Translations under genes and position numbers: made by a program
In this document: positions 9,581 through 17,514 of the stretch, piece by piece
How the letters are laid out: each line of letters opens with the position of its first letter
How positions within the stretch are numbered: position 1 is the first letter of the stretch
DNA from: Haemophilus influenzae
Lineage (GTDB): Bacteria; Pseudomonadota; Gammaproteobacteria; Enterobacterales; Pasteurellaceae
Length of the DNA: 64,000 nt
Direction of reading: 5' to 3'
Assembly: GCF_900475755.1 (NCBI RefSeq)
Contig: NZ_LS483411.1
Span: 1,612,001-1,676,000, forward strand
The notes under the pieces: generated by a model
The model's input: the letters and a program-made list of their open reading frames with translations, nothing else
Database searches by the model: none
Told to the model about the DNA's origin: nothing

Positions 9581-10717
9581 TTAATGAAATTTAAATGCCA
9601 GTACTCTCGCCACATTTTGAGCGGAAGAAATTAAATTTTGTTCGCCTTGTTTGAGAATATCCGATAAATCGCCAAGTTGGTGAATAATAGGAAACACCGC
9701 ATCAATACCGTGATCAAACACCACATCATAATCTTCACGCAAACACCCTGCGATGGCGATCACTGGCTTATTGAACTGTTTTGCCGTACGCGCCACACCA
9801 ATTGGCGTTTTACCCATAATACTTTGTGCATCTATTCGCCCTTCACCCGTAATCACCACATCAGCATCTTTTACATAGTCGATTAAACGTAACCGGTCTA
9901 ACACAATTTGTATACCTGCTTTCAGTTGTACACTTGGTAATAATAGCAATCCACCACCCATACCACCAGCAGCACCTGCGCCAGCCTGATCACGAATTTG
10001 TTTACCGCAATCGCGTTCGGCAATTTCAGCAAAATGCGAAAGTGCAGCATCAAGTTGTTTCACCATTTCAGACGTTGCACCTTTTTGTGGTCCAAAAATG
10101 GTAGATGCGCCACATTCACCACAGAGCGGATTATTCACATCGCACGCTACTTCAATGTGAACTTGTTGCAAACGTGGATCTAATTGTTGAACGTCAATCT
10201 TCACAATATTTGCTAGCTCTGCTCCACCAAAACCGATAGGCTTATCTTGCGAATCTAAACATTGCATCCCTAGTGCTTGCAACATTCCTACACCACCATC
10301 GTTGGTTGCACTACCGCCAATGCCAAGAATGAAACTCTCCACACCTAAATCTAATGCCAGTTTAATCAACTCCCCTGTGCCGTAACTGGTGGTAAGCAAG
10401 GGATTGCGTTTTTCAGGCGGAACAAGATGTAAACCAGAAGCTGCAGCCATTTCGATAATCGCAGTTTTTCCATCTCCCGATAAACCGAAGAAACTTTTCA
10501 CTTTGTCGCCCAAAGGCGCGGTGACTTCACATTCAATAAGCTTGCCTTGCGTGGCATCCACAAGAGATTGAACTGTACCTTCGCCCCCATCTGCCATTGG
10601 CAATTTTACATAGTCCGCATCAGGGAATACGCGTTTGAAGCCTGTTTCAATGGCAGTAGCTACTTCAAGTGCGGTCAAACTTTCTTTAAAAGAATCAGGT
10701 GCAATCACAAATTTCAT
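9581..10717 (-). CDS. garK: Glycerate kinase
   Basis: Phosphorylates D-glycerate, feeding it into glycolysis. The 378-residue protein is a glycerate kinase type 1 (GarK/GlxK family): it starts KFVIAPDSFKESLTALEVA, has the LPMADGGEGTVQ and GIGGSATNDGG motifs and ends with the TGEGRIDAQSIMGKTP glycine loop. It is the last gene of a cdaR-gntP-garK module, 8 bases after the permease, which suggests uptake and phosphorylation of glycerate or a related acid. The E. coli enzymes differ in the phosphorylated carbon (2- versus 3-phosphoglycerate), which cannot be read here. Confidence 0.9.
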   Translation of the reverse strand: MKFVIAPDSFKESLTALEVATAIETGFKRVFPDADYVKLPMADGGEGTVQSLVDATQGKLIECEVTAPLGDKVKSFFGLSGDGKTAIIEMAAASGLHLVPPEKRNPLLTTSYGTGELIKLALDLGVESFILGIGGSATNDGGVGMLQALGMQCLDSQDKPIGFGGAELANIVKIDVQQLDPRLQQVHIEVACDVNNPLCGECGASTIFGPQKGATSEMVKQLDAALSHFAEIAERDCGKQIRDQAGAGAAGGMGGGLLLLPSVQLKAGIQIVLDRLRLIDYVKDADVVITGEGRIDAQSIMGKTPIGVARTAKQFNKPVIAIAGCLREDYDVVFDHGIDAVFPIIHQLGDLSDILKQGEQNLISSAQNVARVLAFKFH

Positions 10718-10725
10718 AACAACTC

Positions 10726-11985
10726 CTAGAATTTAAATACGCCAAAAATTAAGGTAGCAACGATGGTCATCATCAAACCGACCGCACTTTCATAAGGAAT
10801 AAGTTTTAAACGTTCTTTGATATCCATATTCACACTACCGCCTGTGGCATGGAAGAAAGAACCATGTGGCATATGATCAAATACGGTCGCCCCTGCGTGA
10901 ATCATTGCTGCACCAGCAAGACTGCTAATACCAAGTTCTAACAAGGTACTACTGAACACATTGGATGCCACCGCAGTACCTGCAGTGGTAGAAGCTGTCG
11001 CTAAAGACATCAACGCCCCTGAAATTGGTGCAAGAATATATGATGGCAAACCTGAATGTTCCAAACCTTGAATCAATACTTCTTTTAAACCAGAATTAGC
11101 AATGATGCCAGCAAGCGCACCTGTACCAAGTAACATAATTGCCACGGGTGTCATTTTACTCAATCCATTGATAGCATAACTATTTATATTGCGAAGTTTG
11201 CCCATACAAAGCGCACCAATCAAACCACCTAACGGCAATGCAATTAATGGATCAACTTTAATATCAAACAATGGACGAAGTGCCAATAGCAAAATTGCCA
11301 CTAAAGGTGCGACAAGTGCGGTCAGAAATGAAGGTAAATTTTGCGTTTCAAGCACGATTACCTCTTTGTCAGTTACTTTAGAACCTTTGTTGATTAAGCG
11401 TTTTGCTAAGAAGTAGGTGAGAATCAAACCAAATAGCGCAGGAATTATACCAGCCATTATCACGGAAGTGAGTGGCAAATGAAAAGTATCTGCTGCCGCA
11501 ATGGCATTTGGGTTTGGCGACATAATATTACCAGCTTTACCACCGCCAATCATGGCGAGCAAAATTGCAGCTTTCGATAAATCGCTGCGACGCGCTAACG
11601 CTAAAGCAATTGGTGAAACAGTAATCACTGCTACATCCACGAACACACCTACCGCAGTTAAAATCATCGTCGCCAGTGCCAAGGCGAGTAAAGCTCGAGT
11701 TTCACCCAATTTATTAGTAATGGTTTCCGCGATGGAATTTGCTGCACCCGATTCAATCAACACACCTGCCAACACACCAGCAGCTAAGATACGCATAACC
11801 GCAGTAGTAATACCCTGAGCGCCACCGATCATTAGGCTCACTGTTTGCGATAAATCCGCACCGCCAATTAAGCCTCCAACCAAAGCTCCCACCAACATAC
11901 CATAAGCTGGTGAGACTTTTTTCAAAATGAGGAAGATAGCAACGATTAACGCCACCAACGCACCTATTGCTGAGACTGTTGTCAT
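10726..11985 (-). CDS. GntP family sugar-acid permease
   Basis: A polytopic inner membrane transporter of the gluconate:H+ symporter family (419 aa, about 11-12 hydrophobic spans). Family signatures include GGGKAGNIMSPNPNAIAAADTF and the C-terminal GATVFDHMPHGSFFHATGGSV. Genes of this type carry gluconate, glycerate or related acids. The neighbours, a glycerate kinase downstream and a CdaR/SdaR-like regulator upstream, make glycerate the likeliest substrate, but this is inferred from context. SD (GGAG) precedes the ATG. Confidence 0.85.
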   Translation of the reverse strand: MTTVSAIGALVALIVAIFLILKKVSPAYGMLVGALVGGLIGGADLSQTVSLMIGGAQGITTAVMRILAAGVLAGVLIESGAANSIAETITNKLGETRALLALALATMILTAVGVFVDVAVITVSPIALALARRSDLSKAAILLAMIGGGKAGNIMSPNPNAIAAADTFHLPLTSVIMAGIIPALFGLILTYFLAKRLINKGSKVTDKEVIVLETQNLPSFLTALVAPLVAILLLALRPLFDIKVDPLIALPLGGLIGALCMGKLRNINSYAINGLSKMTPVAIMLLGTGALAGIIANSGLKEVLIQGLEHSGLPSYILAPISGALMSLATASTTAGTAVASNVFSSTLLELGISSLAGAAMIHAGATVFDHMPHGSFFHATGGSVNMDIKERLKLIPYESAVGLMMTIVATLIFGVFKF

Positions 11986-12106
11986 TTTTTCTCTCCTATA
12001 AAAATTAAAACCAAGGAGATTATTTCTGTTTTATAGGGAAAATGCTTTATTAGAGCAAACAAAAAGTGCGGTTAAAAATCATCAAACTTTGTAAAGTTAT
12101 ACAACC

Positions 12107-13213
12107 TCAATGTTCTAACAACGTTCCGAGATAAAGCGTTAATTCATCATCTATCTTATTGAAAAATAAGCCAGTTATTTGCTCTATTTTGTTCAATCGA
12201 TAACGCAAAGTATTCGGGTGAACAAATAATTTTTCCGCAGTGAGATAAAGATCACAATTTGATAAAAAATATTGTTGAAGGGTTTTATAAAGTGTCGCAT
12301 TTTCTTCTGAGAAAAGGGGAGAAAGAGGTTTTATCAATTCGTTCCCTTGCCAAGAATGAGATAATCCAGCAAGTAGCACAGGCAATCGATGCTCATCAAA
12401 CACATAAATACCTTTGCGTGGATGATGTTTTAATCCATAAGAAAGCGTGCTTTGCGCACTTTGAAAAGACAAGGGAAGTTGCTCAAAAAGCGGTAGATTT
12501 AGACAAGCACCTACAGCAATTTTATAATCTTGTTTTGAATAATCTGCAGGTAAAAGCGTTTTCATTTGAGCAGAAAGTACGGTGGAGTTTTGCCAAGTCT
12601 TTAAGACCACAACCTGATCAAGGGACAAAATTGCCACATCCTGTGCAAATTCAGACTGTTCTAAATAATTGATCAGATGCTGTAAATTATCCAGAGCTGG
12701 ATTAAGTAACTTAATCAATACAACCACACGAGATTTATTTAAATCAAAAGAAAAAAATTTCGCCTGCTGTTCCATCTCTTTCCAATTCAAATTGCAATGT
12801 AATAATTGTAAAATAAATTCTTCTTTGTAACGACGATGCCAGCTTTCTTGTTCCAGTAAAGCCTGTTGTTCCACAATAAGTTCTGCCGTCATTTTCACTA
12901 GTTCGGCATATTGTTTCACCTGCGTTGGCTCACCAGAAATCCCCACCACTCCAATATTTTTGCCTAAATAATGAATCGGTAAATTAATCCCTGGTTGTGC
13001 TTCAAAATTCCATTTTTGTGCCAACACTTGATCAATCTCTACCACACGATTTTCCCTCAACGCCAACACCGCTCCTGTGTGCCGTTGATTCAAACGCGTT
13101 GAATTTCCCGACGCAATGATCACACCGTCGTGATCCATTACATTTACAGAGTGATGAATGATCTTCATTGCACGTTTAACAATTTTTTTGGCAGTGTATT
13201 TATCGAGTTGCAT
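12107..13213 (-). CDS. cdaR: CdaR/SdaR-type sugar-diacid regulator
   Basis: A transcriptional activator of carbohydrate diacid or glycerate genes. The N-terminal half carries the sugar-diacid recognition domain (MQLDKYTAKKIVKRAM, NVMDHDGVIIASGN); the C-terminus has a PucR-type helix-turn-helix (DLYLTAEKLFVHPNTLRYRLNKIEQITGL). I start at MQLDKYTAKK because family members begin there; the frame is open 25 codons further and the ribosome site is weak in either case. It probably controls the gntP-garK pair 121 bases downstream on the same strand. Confidence 0.85.
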   Translation of the reverse strand: MQLDKYTAKKIVKRAMKIIHHSVNVMDHDGVIIASGNSTRLNQRHTGAVLALRENRVVEIDQVLAQKWNFEAQPGINLPIHYLGKNIGVVGISGEPTQVKQYAELVKMTAELIVEQQALLEQESWHRRYKEEFILQLLHCNLNWKEMEQQAKFFSFDLNKSRVVVLIKLLNPALDNLQHLINYLEQSEFAQDVAILSLDQVVVLKTWQNSTVLSAQMKTLLPADYSKQDYKIAVGACLNLPLFEQLPLSFQSAQSTLSYGLKHHPRKGIYVFDEHRLPVLLAGLSHSWQGNELIKPLSPLFSEENATLYKTLQQYFLSNCDLYLTAEKLFVHPNTLRYRLNKIEQITGLFFNKIDDELTLYLGTLLEH

Positions 13214-13329
13214 ATTTGTAATAAAGAAGATAAATGAAGATAAAATATTGAGAAAAAGAAAGTTAGTCAAATATTGTTTTATCTGCAAGAAAAGACGCGA
13301 GACTATTCTCCCGCACTGCGTTTTTATCG

Positions 13330-13481
13330 CTATAATGTTTTATTCTGAACTTGAACATATCCCATAATTAATGCCAAAATTCCTAGTGGAAAAATAAGAT
13401 CTATTACAGAACCATCATTTCCCCAAATCAAATTAGCAATAATAACGAGACTACCACTTATCGCCCAAGCCAGAACCTCCA
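13330..13481 (-). pseudogene. C-terminal remnant of an unidentified small membrane protein
   Basis: The minus strand is open for about 50 codons with no upstream start. It encodes two hydrophobic stretches (AISGSLVIIANLIWG and LIFPLGILALIMGYV) ending in VQNKTL. It overlaps in another frame with the end of the otnK remnant, so the two were probably joined by deletion. I do not recognise the family. It may equally be noise, though the two clean membrane segments argue against that. Confidence 0.35.
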
Positions 13482-13540
13482 GTAACTAATTTCAGATCAG
13501 CTACTGCTTCAGCAAGAATCATAAGCTGAGTATTATCTAC
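13451..13540 (-). pseudogene. otnK: Fragment of a four-carbon acid sugar kinase (OtnK, DUF1537 family)
   Basis: A 29-codon stretch reads VDNTQLMILAEAVADLKL then VTGGSGLG, which matches from memory the internal region of the H. influenzae DUF1537 kinase (HI1011; VDNSQLEVLAEAVADFKL). The full protein is about 410 aa, so only some 7% is left. It stops at TAG just after the glycine motif. The matched segment belongs to the middle of the kinase, so both ends are lost. This is a deletion remnant with no expected function. Confidence 0.75.
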
Positions 13541-13551
13541 CGCACTTTATC

Positions 13552-13674
13552 CTACGTTATAGGCTCCATCTGCTTTAATTTTTCAAGGGTTTGCGGATTA
13601 AAATCGACGCCATAAGTGGTTAAACCAACTCTTATACCAATAACGACAACTGAATAAGCTCGACGACCTATCAT
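13552..13674 (-). pseudogene. ltnD: N-terminal fragment of an L-threonate dehydrogenase-like protein (LtnD family)
   Basis: A 40-codon frame has YSVVVIGI, then GLTTYGVDFNPQTLEKLK. LtnD-type 3-hydroxyacid dehydrogenases begin with the same Rossmann strand, but between the two parts they have a GLGSMGMGAA glycine loop; here about ten residues including that loop are missing. The frame then shifts (one A short after EKLK) and stops. It lies head-to-head with the DeoR regulator, as the first gene of a divergent catabolic operon would. Family match is from memory of the HI1010-HI1015 locus. Confidence 0.65.
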
Positions 13675-13740
13675 TATTTTTCCAAAATAAACTTTATTGA
13701 TTTGATGGAATACATTTTGCCGCAGCTAAAAATAAAAAAA

Positions 13741-13756
13741 TGTGACCTTAATCACA
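13741..13756. promoter_or_regulatory. CRP-like binding site between DeoR and the ltnD/otnK remnant
   Basis: TGTGA-CCTTAA-TCACA is a perfect match to both consensus CRP half-sites with the correct 6-base spacing, flanked by A/T. It lies 95 bases before the DeoR start and 66 bases before the ltnD remnant start, so it may once have activated either gene. Confidence 0.7.
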
Positions 13757-13851
13757 AATATTAACAATAATGTTATTTAATGTAAAAATAGTGAAATAAC
13801 AACAAAAATACTCAAGAGAAGTTATAATAAAGAAAATTTTTTGGAGGCATT

Positions 13852-14602
13852 ATGATTCCCGCAGAACGACAAAAATTATTGCTCAATTTGATTAGCCAGA
13901 AAGGCATTACAAGCATTTCACAGCTTGTTGAATCACTTAATGTTTCACATATGACAATTCGGAGAGATATTCAAAAATTAGAAGATATAGGAAAGGTTAT
14001 TTCAGTATCTGGTGGCGTAAAAATGCAAGAACATCTTTCTTTTGAACCGACTCATCAAGATAAATCCTTACTCTTTTGCGATCAAAAAGAAAAAATTGGT
14101 GAAACTGTGGTGCAACTGATTCCTAAGAATACAACTCTTTATCTTGATGCAGGTACAACAACACTTGAAATTGCCTATCACATCATTGAACGCAATGATT
14201 TATTAGTAATCACGAATGATTTCTCTATTGCTCATTTCTTAATGACTAACGGAAAATGTGAATTAATCCATATCGGAGGAACAGTTAATAAGCAAAATCA
14301 TTCTTCTGTTGGTGAATTAGCTGGACAATTTTTTTTCCATTGATATAGCCTTTGTTTCCACATCATCTTGGACATTAAAAGGATTAACAACACCAGACGA
14401 AAATAAATTACCTGTGAAAAAAGCATTAATTAGTGCCAGCAATCAACAAATTTTAATATCAGATTCATCAAAATATGGGAAAGTGGCGACATTCCATATT
14501 TGTCCACTAACAAATTTTGATCACATAATTTGCGACAAAAATCTTGTTGAATCTGCACAGAATGGCATTAGAGAATTAAATATTAATTTAACTATCGTAT
14601 AA
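13852..14602 (+). pseudogene. DeoR family regulator, frameshifted
   Basis: The first frame (13852-14343) gives a DeoR-type helix-turn-helix (ISQLVESLNVSHMTIRRDIQKLE) and the start of the sugar-phosphate sensor domain (LYLDAGTTTLEIA, VITNDF), then stops after GQFFFH. Removing one T from the eight-T run at 14329-14336 restores GQFFSIDIAFVSTSSWTLK and the rest of the domain through DSSKYGKVATF to 14602. The whole repaired protein would be about 250 aa, normal for the family. It resembles the H. influenzae HI1009 regulator that sits beside the four-carbon acid sugar genes. A sequencing error cannot be excluded. Confidence 0.82.
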
Positions 14603-14618
14603 ATAAATTAATATAAAT

Positions 14619-14670
14619 GATCTGCACCCCAAAACTAAACAAATAAGCTTACTCATTAAAGGTGCAAATC
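14619..14670. repeat. TCTGCACC palindromic element, copy 1
   Basis: GATCTGCACC and GGTGCAAATC (one mismatch) bound a 52-base AT-rich segment directly after the DeoR pseudogene. The same ends recur at 53142-53188 and, more diverged, at 58005-58055. Confidence 0.55.
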
Positions 14671-14691
14671 AAAGTGCGGTTCATTTTTATA

Positions 14692-15447
14692 TTATTTTTG
14701 ACTACATACAGCAATAAAATGTAATTTATGTTCAGGATCATTAAAGGTTTTGAACATTCTTTTAAATTGCTCACGATTTTCCGCTTTCATGGCATTACGG
14801 ATGATTTTTAACGTACCGAAAATTCCTTCATCATAAATCATTCCTTTTGGAGAAAGTAATGTCATCTCGCCAGAGAAAGTATCTACATATCTAAAGCCAC
14901 TTTCTTGGAATATGCCTTTCCAGCCATCTTTCGTTAATGGCGTGACAGTCACGTTAATCGCTTTTCGCATATTTTCTAGAATAGTTTGATGATCATTCCC
15001 CACCAGCATAACATCGTGAGTAAGCAATAAACCATTTGGTTTTAACACTCGAAAATATTCTGCAATGGCTTTTTTCTTCGCTTCCACGGGTAACATCGTG
15101 AGCATCGCTTCATTGATGACAATATCAAAACTTTCATCCTCAAAAGGCAACTTCATCGCATTCGATCGCTGCACATGAATTTTTTCTTGCAAGCCATTTG
15201 CTTCGATATTTGCTTGTGCTTTTGCTAACGCATGTTCGTCTAAATCAACACCTTCAATATGGCAACCAAATTGCTTCGCCAATCCAATGGCTGTCGTCCC
15301 CATATTACAAGCAACCTCTAACACTTTTTTATCTTGACTAAAATCGCCATTGGCAATTAACCAATCTGTTGCTTTTTTACCGCCTGGACGCAAACGAGTT
15401 TTACCTAAACGTGCAAGAAAATTATGCCCAACTTCATCTTTTGCCAT
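14692..15447 (-). CDS. Class I SAM-dependent methyltransferase, substrate unknown
   Basis: A soluble 251-residue protein with the Rossmann methyltransferase fold: motif I in VLEVACNMGTTAIGLA near residue 44, the acidic ribose-binding residue in IEGVDLDEHALAKA, and motif IV in FDIVINEAMLTMLP. This is the UbiE/methyltransferase-11 type that acts on small molecules, but no feature reveals the substrate. It stands alone, with an SD (AGGAGATAG) before the ATG. Its H. influenzae relative (HI0095, from memory) is also uncharacterised. Confidence 0.85.
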   Translation of the reverse strand: MAKDEVGHNFLARLGKTRLRPGGKKATDWLIANGDFSQDKKVLEVACNMGTTAIGLAKQFGCHIEGVDLDEHALAKAQANIEANGLQEKIHVQRSNAMKLPFEDESFDIVINEAMLTMLPVEAKKKAIAEYFRVLKPNGLLLTHDVMLVGNDHQTILENMRKAINVTVTPLTKDGWKGIFQESGFRYVDTFSGEMTLLSPKGMIYDEGIFGTLKIIRNAMKAENREQFKRMFKTFNDPEHKLHFIAVCSQK

Positions 15448-15524
15448 ATCTATCTCCTAGTAATTAACTTGGTTTTTATATTATAGATAAAAATGATAAC
15501 TATTAAAATGGCAGATCAAATAAA

Positions 15525-15552
15525 TAAGGCGGAATAATTGTTCCGCCTTTTT
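15525..15552. terminator. Hairpin terminator after the autotransporter gene
   Basis: AAGGCGGAA pairs with TTCCGCCTT around an ATAATTG loop. The forward side is followed by TTTTTCTC and the minus side by ATTTATTT, just past the stop codon at 15556. Confidence 0.7.
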
Positions 15553-15987
15553 CTCTTATTTCTTCAATGCTTTTTTCAATTCAAGTAATTCTCGACGTAA
15601 CTGTTTCAATTCGCTTTCCATTTCAGCTTGTTTATGCAGTTTTTTGTTGGTTTCTACTTGTTGAGAACGCATCATCACTACTTCTTGTCGCAATTGTAAA
15701 ACTTCCGCAGAATTAACCGCACTTTGTGTTGAAACCGCAGGTTTGGATTTGTTACCAAATTTCCAAGAAACACCTGCGCCAAAGGTTTTTTCCGAACCAG
15801 AAAAACTCCCCGCTACATTAAGCAACACATTTTCAACTGGCTTAAACACCGCACCCATTGCCATCGCCTGCGCATTTTTATAACTTCCAACCCCCAAAGA
15901 CAACGCAAATTTATCATCTTCGCCTAATTGTGCAGGTTTTAATGAAGCCAACGCTGCAGCACTTGTGCCAACGCGGTTAATATGTAA

Positions 15988-16263
15988 ATCTGTTCGATTT
16001 AAACGCGTATTTACGTGAGTGAATTGATTATCAATTTGTCCAAGTTTAGTTTCTGTACCATCTAAACGATTATTAACTTGTGTAAAGTTATTATTAACTT
16101 GAGTAAATTGGTTATCAATTTGACCCAGTTTATTTTCTGTACCATCTAAACGATTATTAACTTGTGTAAAGTTATTATTAACTTGAGTAAATTGGTTATC
16201 TATTTGACCCAGTTTAGTTTCTGTGCCATCTAAACGGTTATTGACTTGAGTGAATTTGTTATC
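15988..16263 (-). repeat. Stalk repeats of the autotransporter (84-bp units)
   Basis: Two near-identical 28-codon units (DNQFTQVNNNFTQVNNRLDG followed by TEnKLGQI), flanked by partial copies, encode the coiled-coil stalk. Unit number could change by slippage or recombination and so change stalk length. Confidence 0.9.
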
Positions 16264-17185
16264 AACTAGAGCAAATTGATTATTCACTTGACCAATTTTA
16301 GTTTCTACCGCATTTAACTGACGAACATTTACTGCATCATAATCTTCTGTGCCATCGGCGACATTAACGATTTGGCAGCGGAAATTAGTTGATGAATCAC
16401 CAACAGAAACACTGTTTTCTCGATCCGCAAAGGACATATAACCTACAGCAACAGAATGTTTGGCAACAGACTTAGCATAAGCTCCTAAAGCTGTTGATTC
16501 TTTAGCATATGCTAAAGAACGATTCCCCACCGCAGTACTGTCTTCGTCTACTGCTGTACTGGAACTCCCCAAAGCCGTTGAATATCTGCCTATTGCTGTA
16601 CTATATGTGCCGTAAGCAGAAGCTGTTAGTGCATGTGAAGATGAATGCATCCCAAAAGCTGTTGCAGCATAGGTTTTTCCATAAATTTGTTCTAATTCTT
16701 CTGGTGTTTTTGAAAGAGTTCTTGTTGGGCTAGTAATTGAATTGGATAGAATGGCAGTACTGCCAGATTGTCTAACATAAGATTTCTTTAAGGCTTCAAG
16801 ATCTATTTTTTACTATTTCCATATTCATTATTATACGCCTCAACTGTTTCAACTTTACTAAGCAGACCAATAGCAATAGAACCGTATCCGCCTAGGGCTT
16901 TGCTCCCATGTCCTAAAGCAATACTATATTCTTCATTCGCTTCAGACCATCGACCCAACGCCATACTTCGTTTTCCTAACGCTTTTGCATGCGTGCCAAC
17001 AATGCCTTCCCCATTAACTCCCGTTTCTGAATATGCTCCTATCGCAGTAGAATCCTTACCTAAAGATTTCGCCCCTTCTCCAATGGCAAGACTCAAATAT
17101 TCGCTAGCCTTAGCACTCGCACCTATGGCAAATGAATTTGAACCGGAAGCATTGGCTTCATTTCCTACGGCTATAGCAAGTTGTT

Positions 17186-17199
17186 TAATGGCTAATGGC
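17186..17199. repeat. Tandem 7-bp duplication that breaks the autotransporter frame
   Basis: TAATGGC occurs twice in a row. Removing one copy joins the upstream frame (TVAVGSESKAI) to the downstream frame (KQLAIAVGNEAN) as one continuous head repeat, so the duplication is probably the causal change. Confidence 0.85.
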
Positions 17200-17414
17200 T
17201 TTGGATTCACTTCCAACAGCAACAGTATCCGGTCCCGAGGCATCAGCGTTCAATCCAAATGCAACAGAACGAACGATTGCTTTTGCTCCAGAACCACAAG
17301 CGATACTATCTCCATCTTTTTTAAATATTGACTGATCAATCGCAAAAAACTGAACAGGATAAAAAGAAGTAGAAAGAAGCAGGCTGATTAAAGAAAGTCG
17401 GGTTAGATTATTTT

Positions 17415-17438
17415 GCTTGCTTGCTTGCTTGCTTGCTT
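17415..17438 (-). repeat. Tetranucleotide phase-variation tract (AAGC)6
   Basis: Six GCTT units (AAGC on the coding strand) start 9 bases after the ATG codon of the autotransporter. With six units the frame meets TAA three codons later; with seven, ten or four it continues into the signal peptide. This is the standard Haemophilus on/off switch. Confidence 0.92.
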
Positions 17439-17477
17439 AATGATTTTCATAATATTTTTCCTTTTGTCAAATAAATG

Positions 17478-17483
17478 ATTATC
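17478..17483 (-). promoter_or_regulatory. Candidate -10 element of the autotransporter gene
   Basis: GATAAT on the minus strand lies 28 bases before the ATG. A start about 7 bases on would put the centre of the CRP-like palindrome near -60, the usual class I position. No clear -35, as expected for an activator-dependent promoter. Confidence 0.4.
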
Positions 17484-17514
17484 GAAAGGCTTCCAAAAAT
17501 CACAAAATATTAAT

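Larger units (their letters stand above)
15556..17450 (-). pseudogene. Trimeric autotransporter adhesin (YadA/Hia-like), phase-off and frameshifted
   Basis: A surface adhesin with a long signal peptide (RLSLISLLLSTSF), a head of YadA-type SxAxG repeats (STAIGAY, SVAVGYM, STALGAY), a coiled-coil stalk with tandem 28-residue units, and a C-terminal YadA anchor ending in SWKF. The ATG at 17450 follows AAAGGA and is itself followed by six AAGC units; six units lead to a stop, whereas seven would read through. Two further lesions break the frame: a duplicated 7-mer at 17186-17199 and a 6-base T run at 16806-16811 that needs one more base. A 66-residue coiled-coil tail follows the anchor. As read, it cannot be made. 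Confidence 0.88.

Noticed and set aside
12259..12672. A 137-codon plus-strand frame opposite cdaR
   Set aside because: No motif and fully opposite a conserved regulator; a chance frame in AT-rich DNA.
16803..17243. Separate small adhesin gene read from the ATG at 17243
   Set aside because: Its first 20 or so residues (MPRDRILLLLEVNP) are an out-of-frame reading of an upstream YadA head repeat. It is a middle piece of the broken adhesin, not a gene.
17415..17438. CRISPR or other repeat array
   Set aside because: The only tight tandem repeats are a tetranucleotide tract and 84-bp coding repeats; there are no spacers or cas genes in the window.
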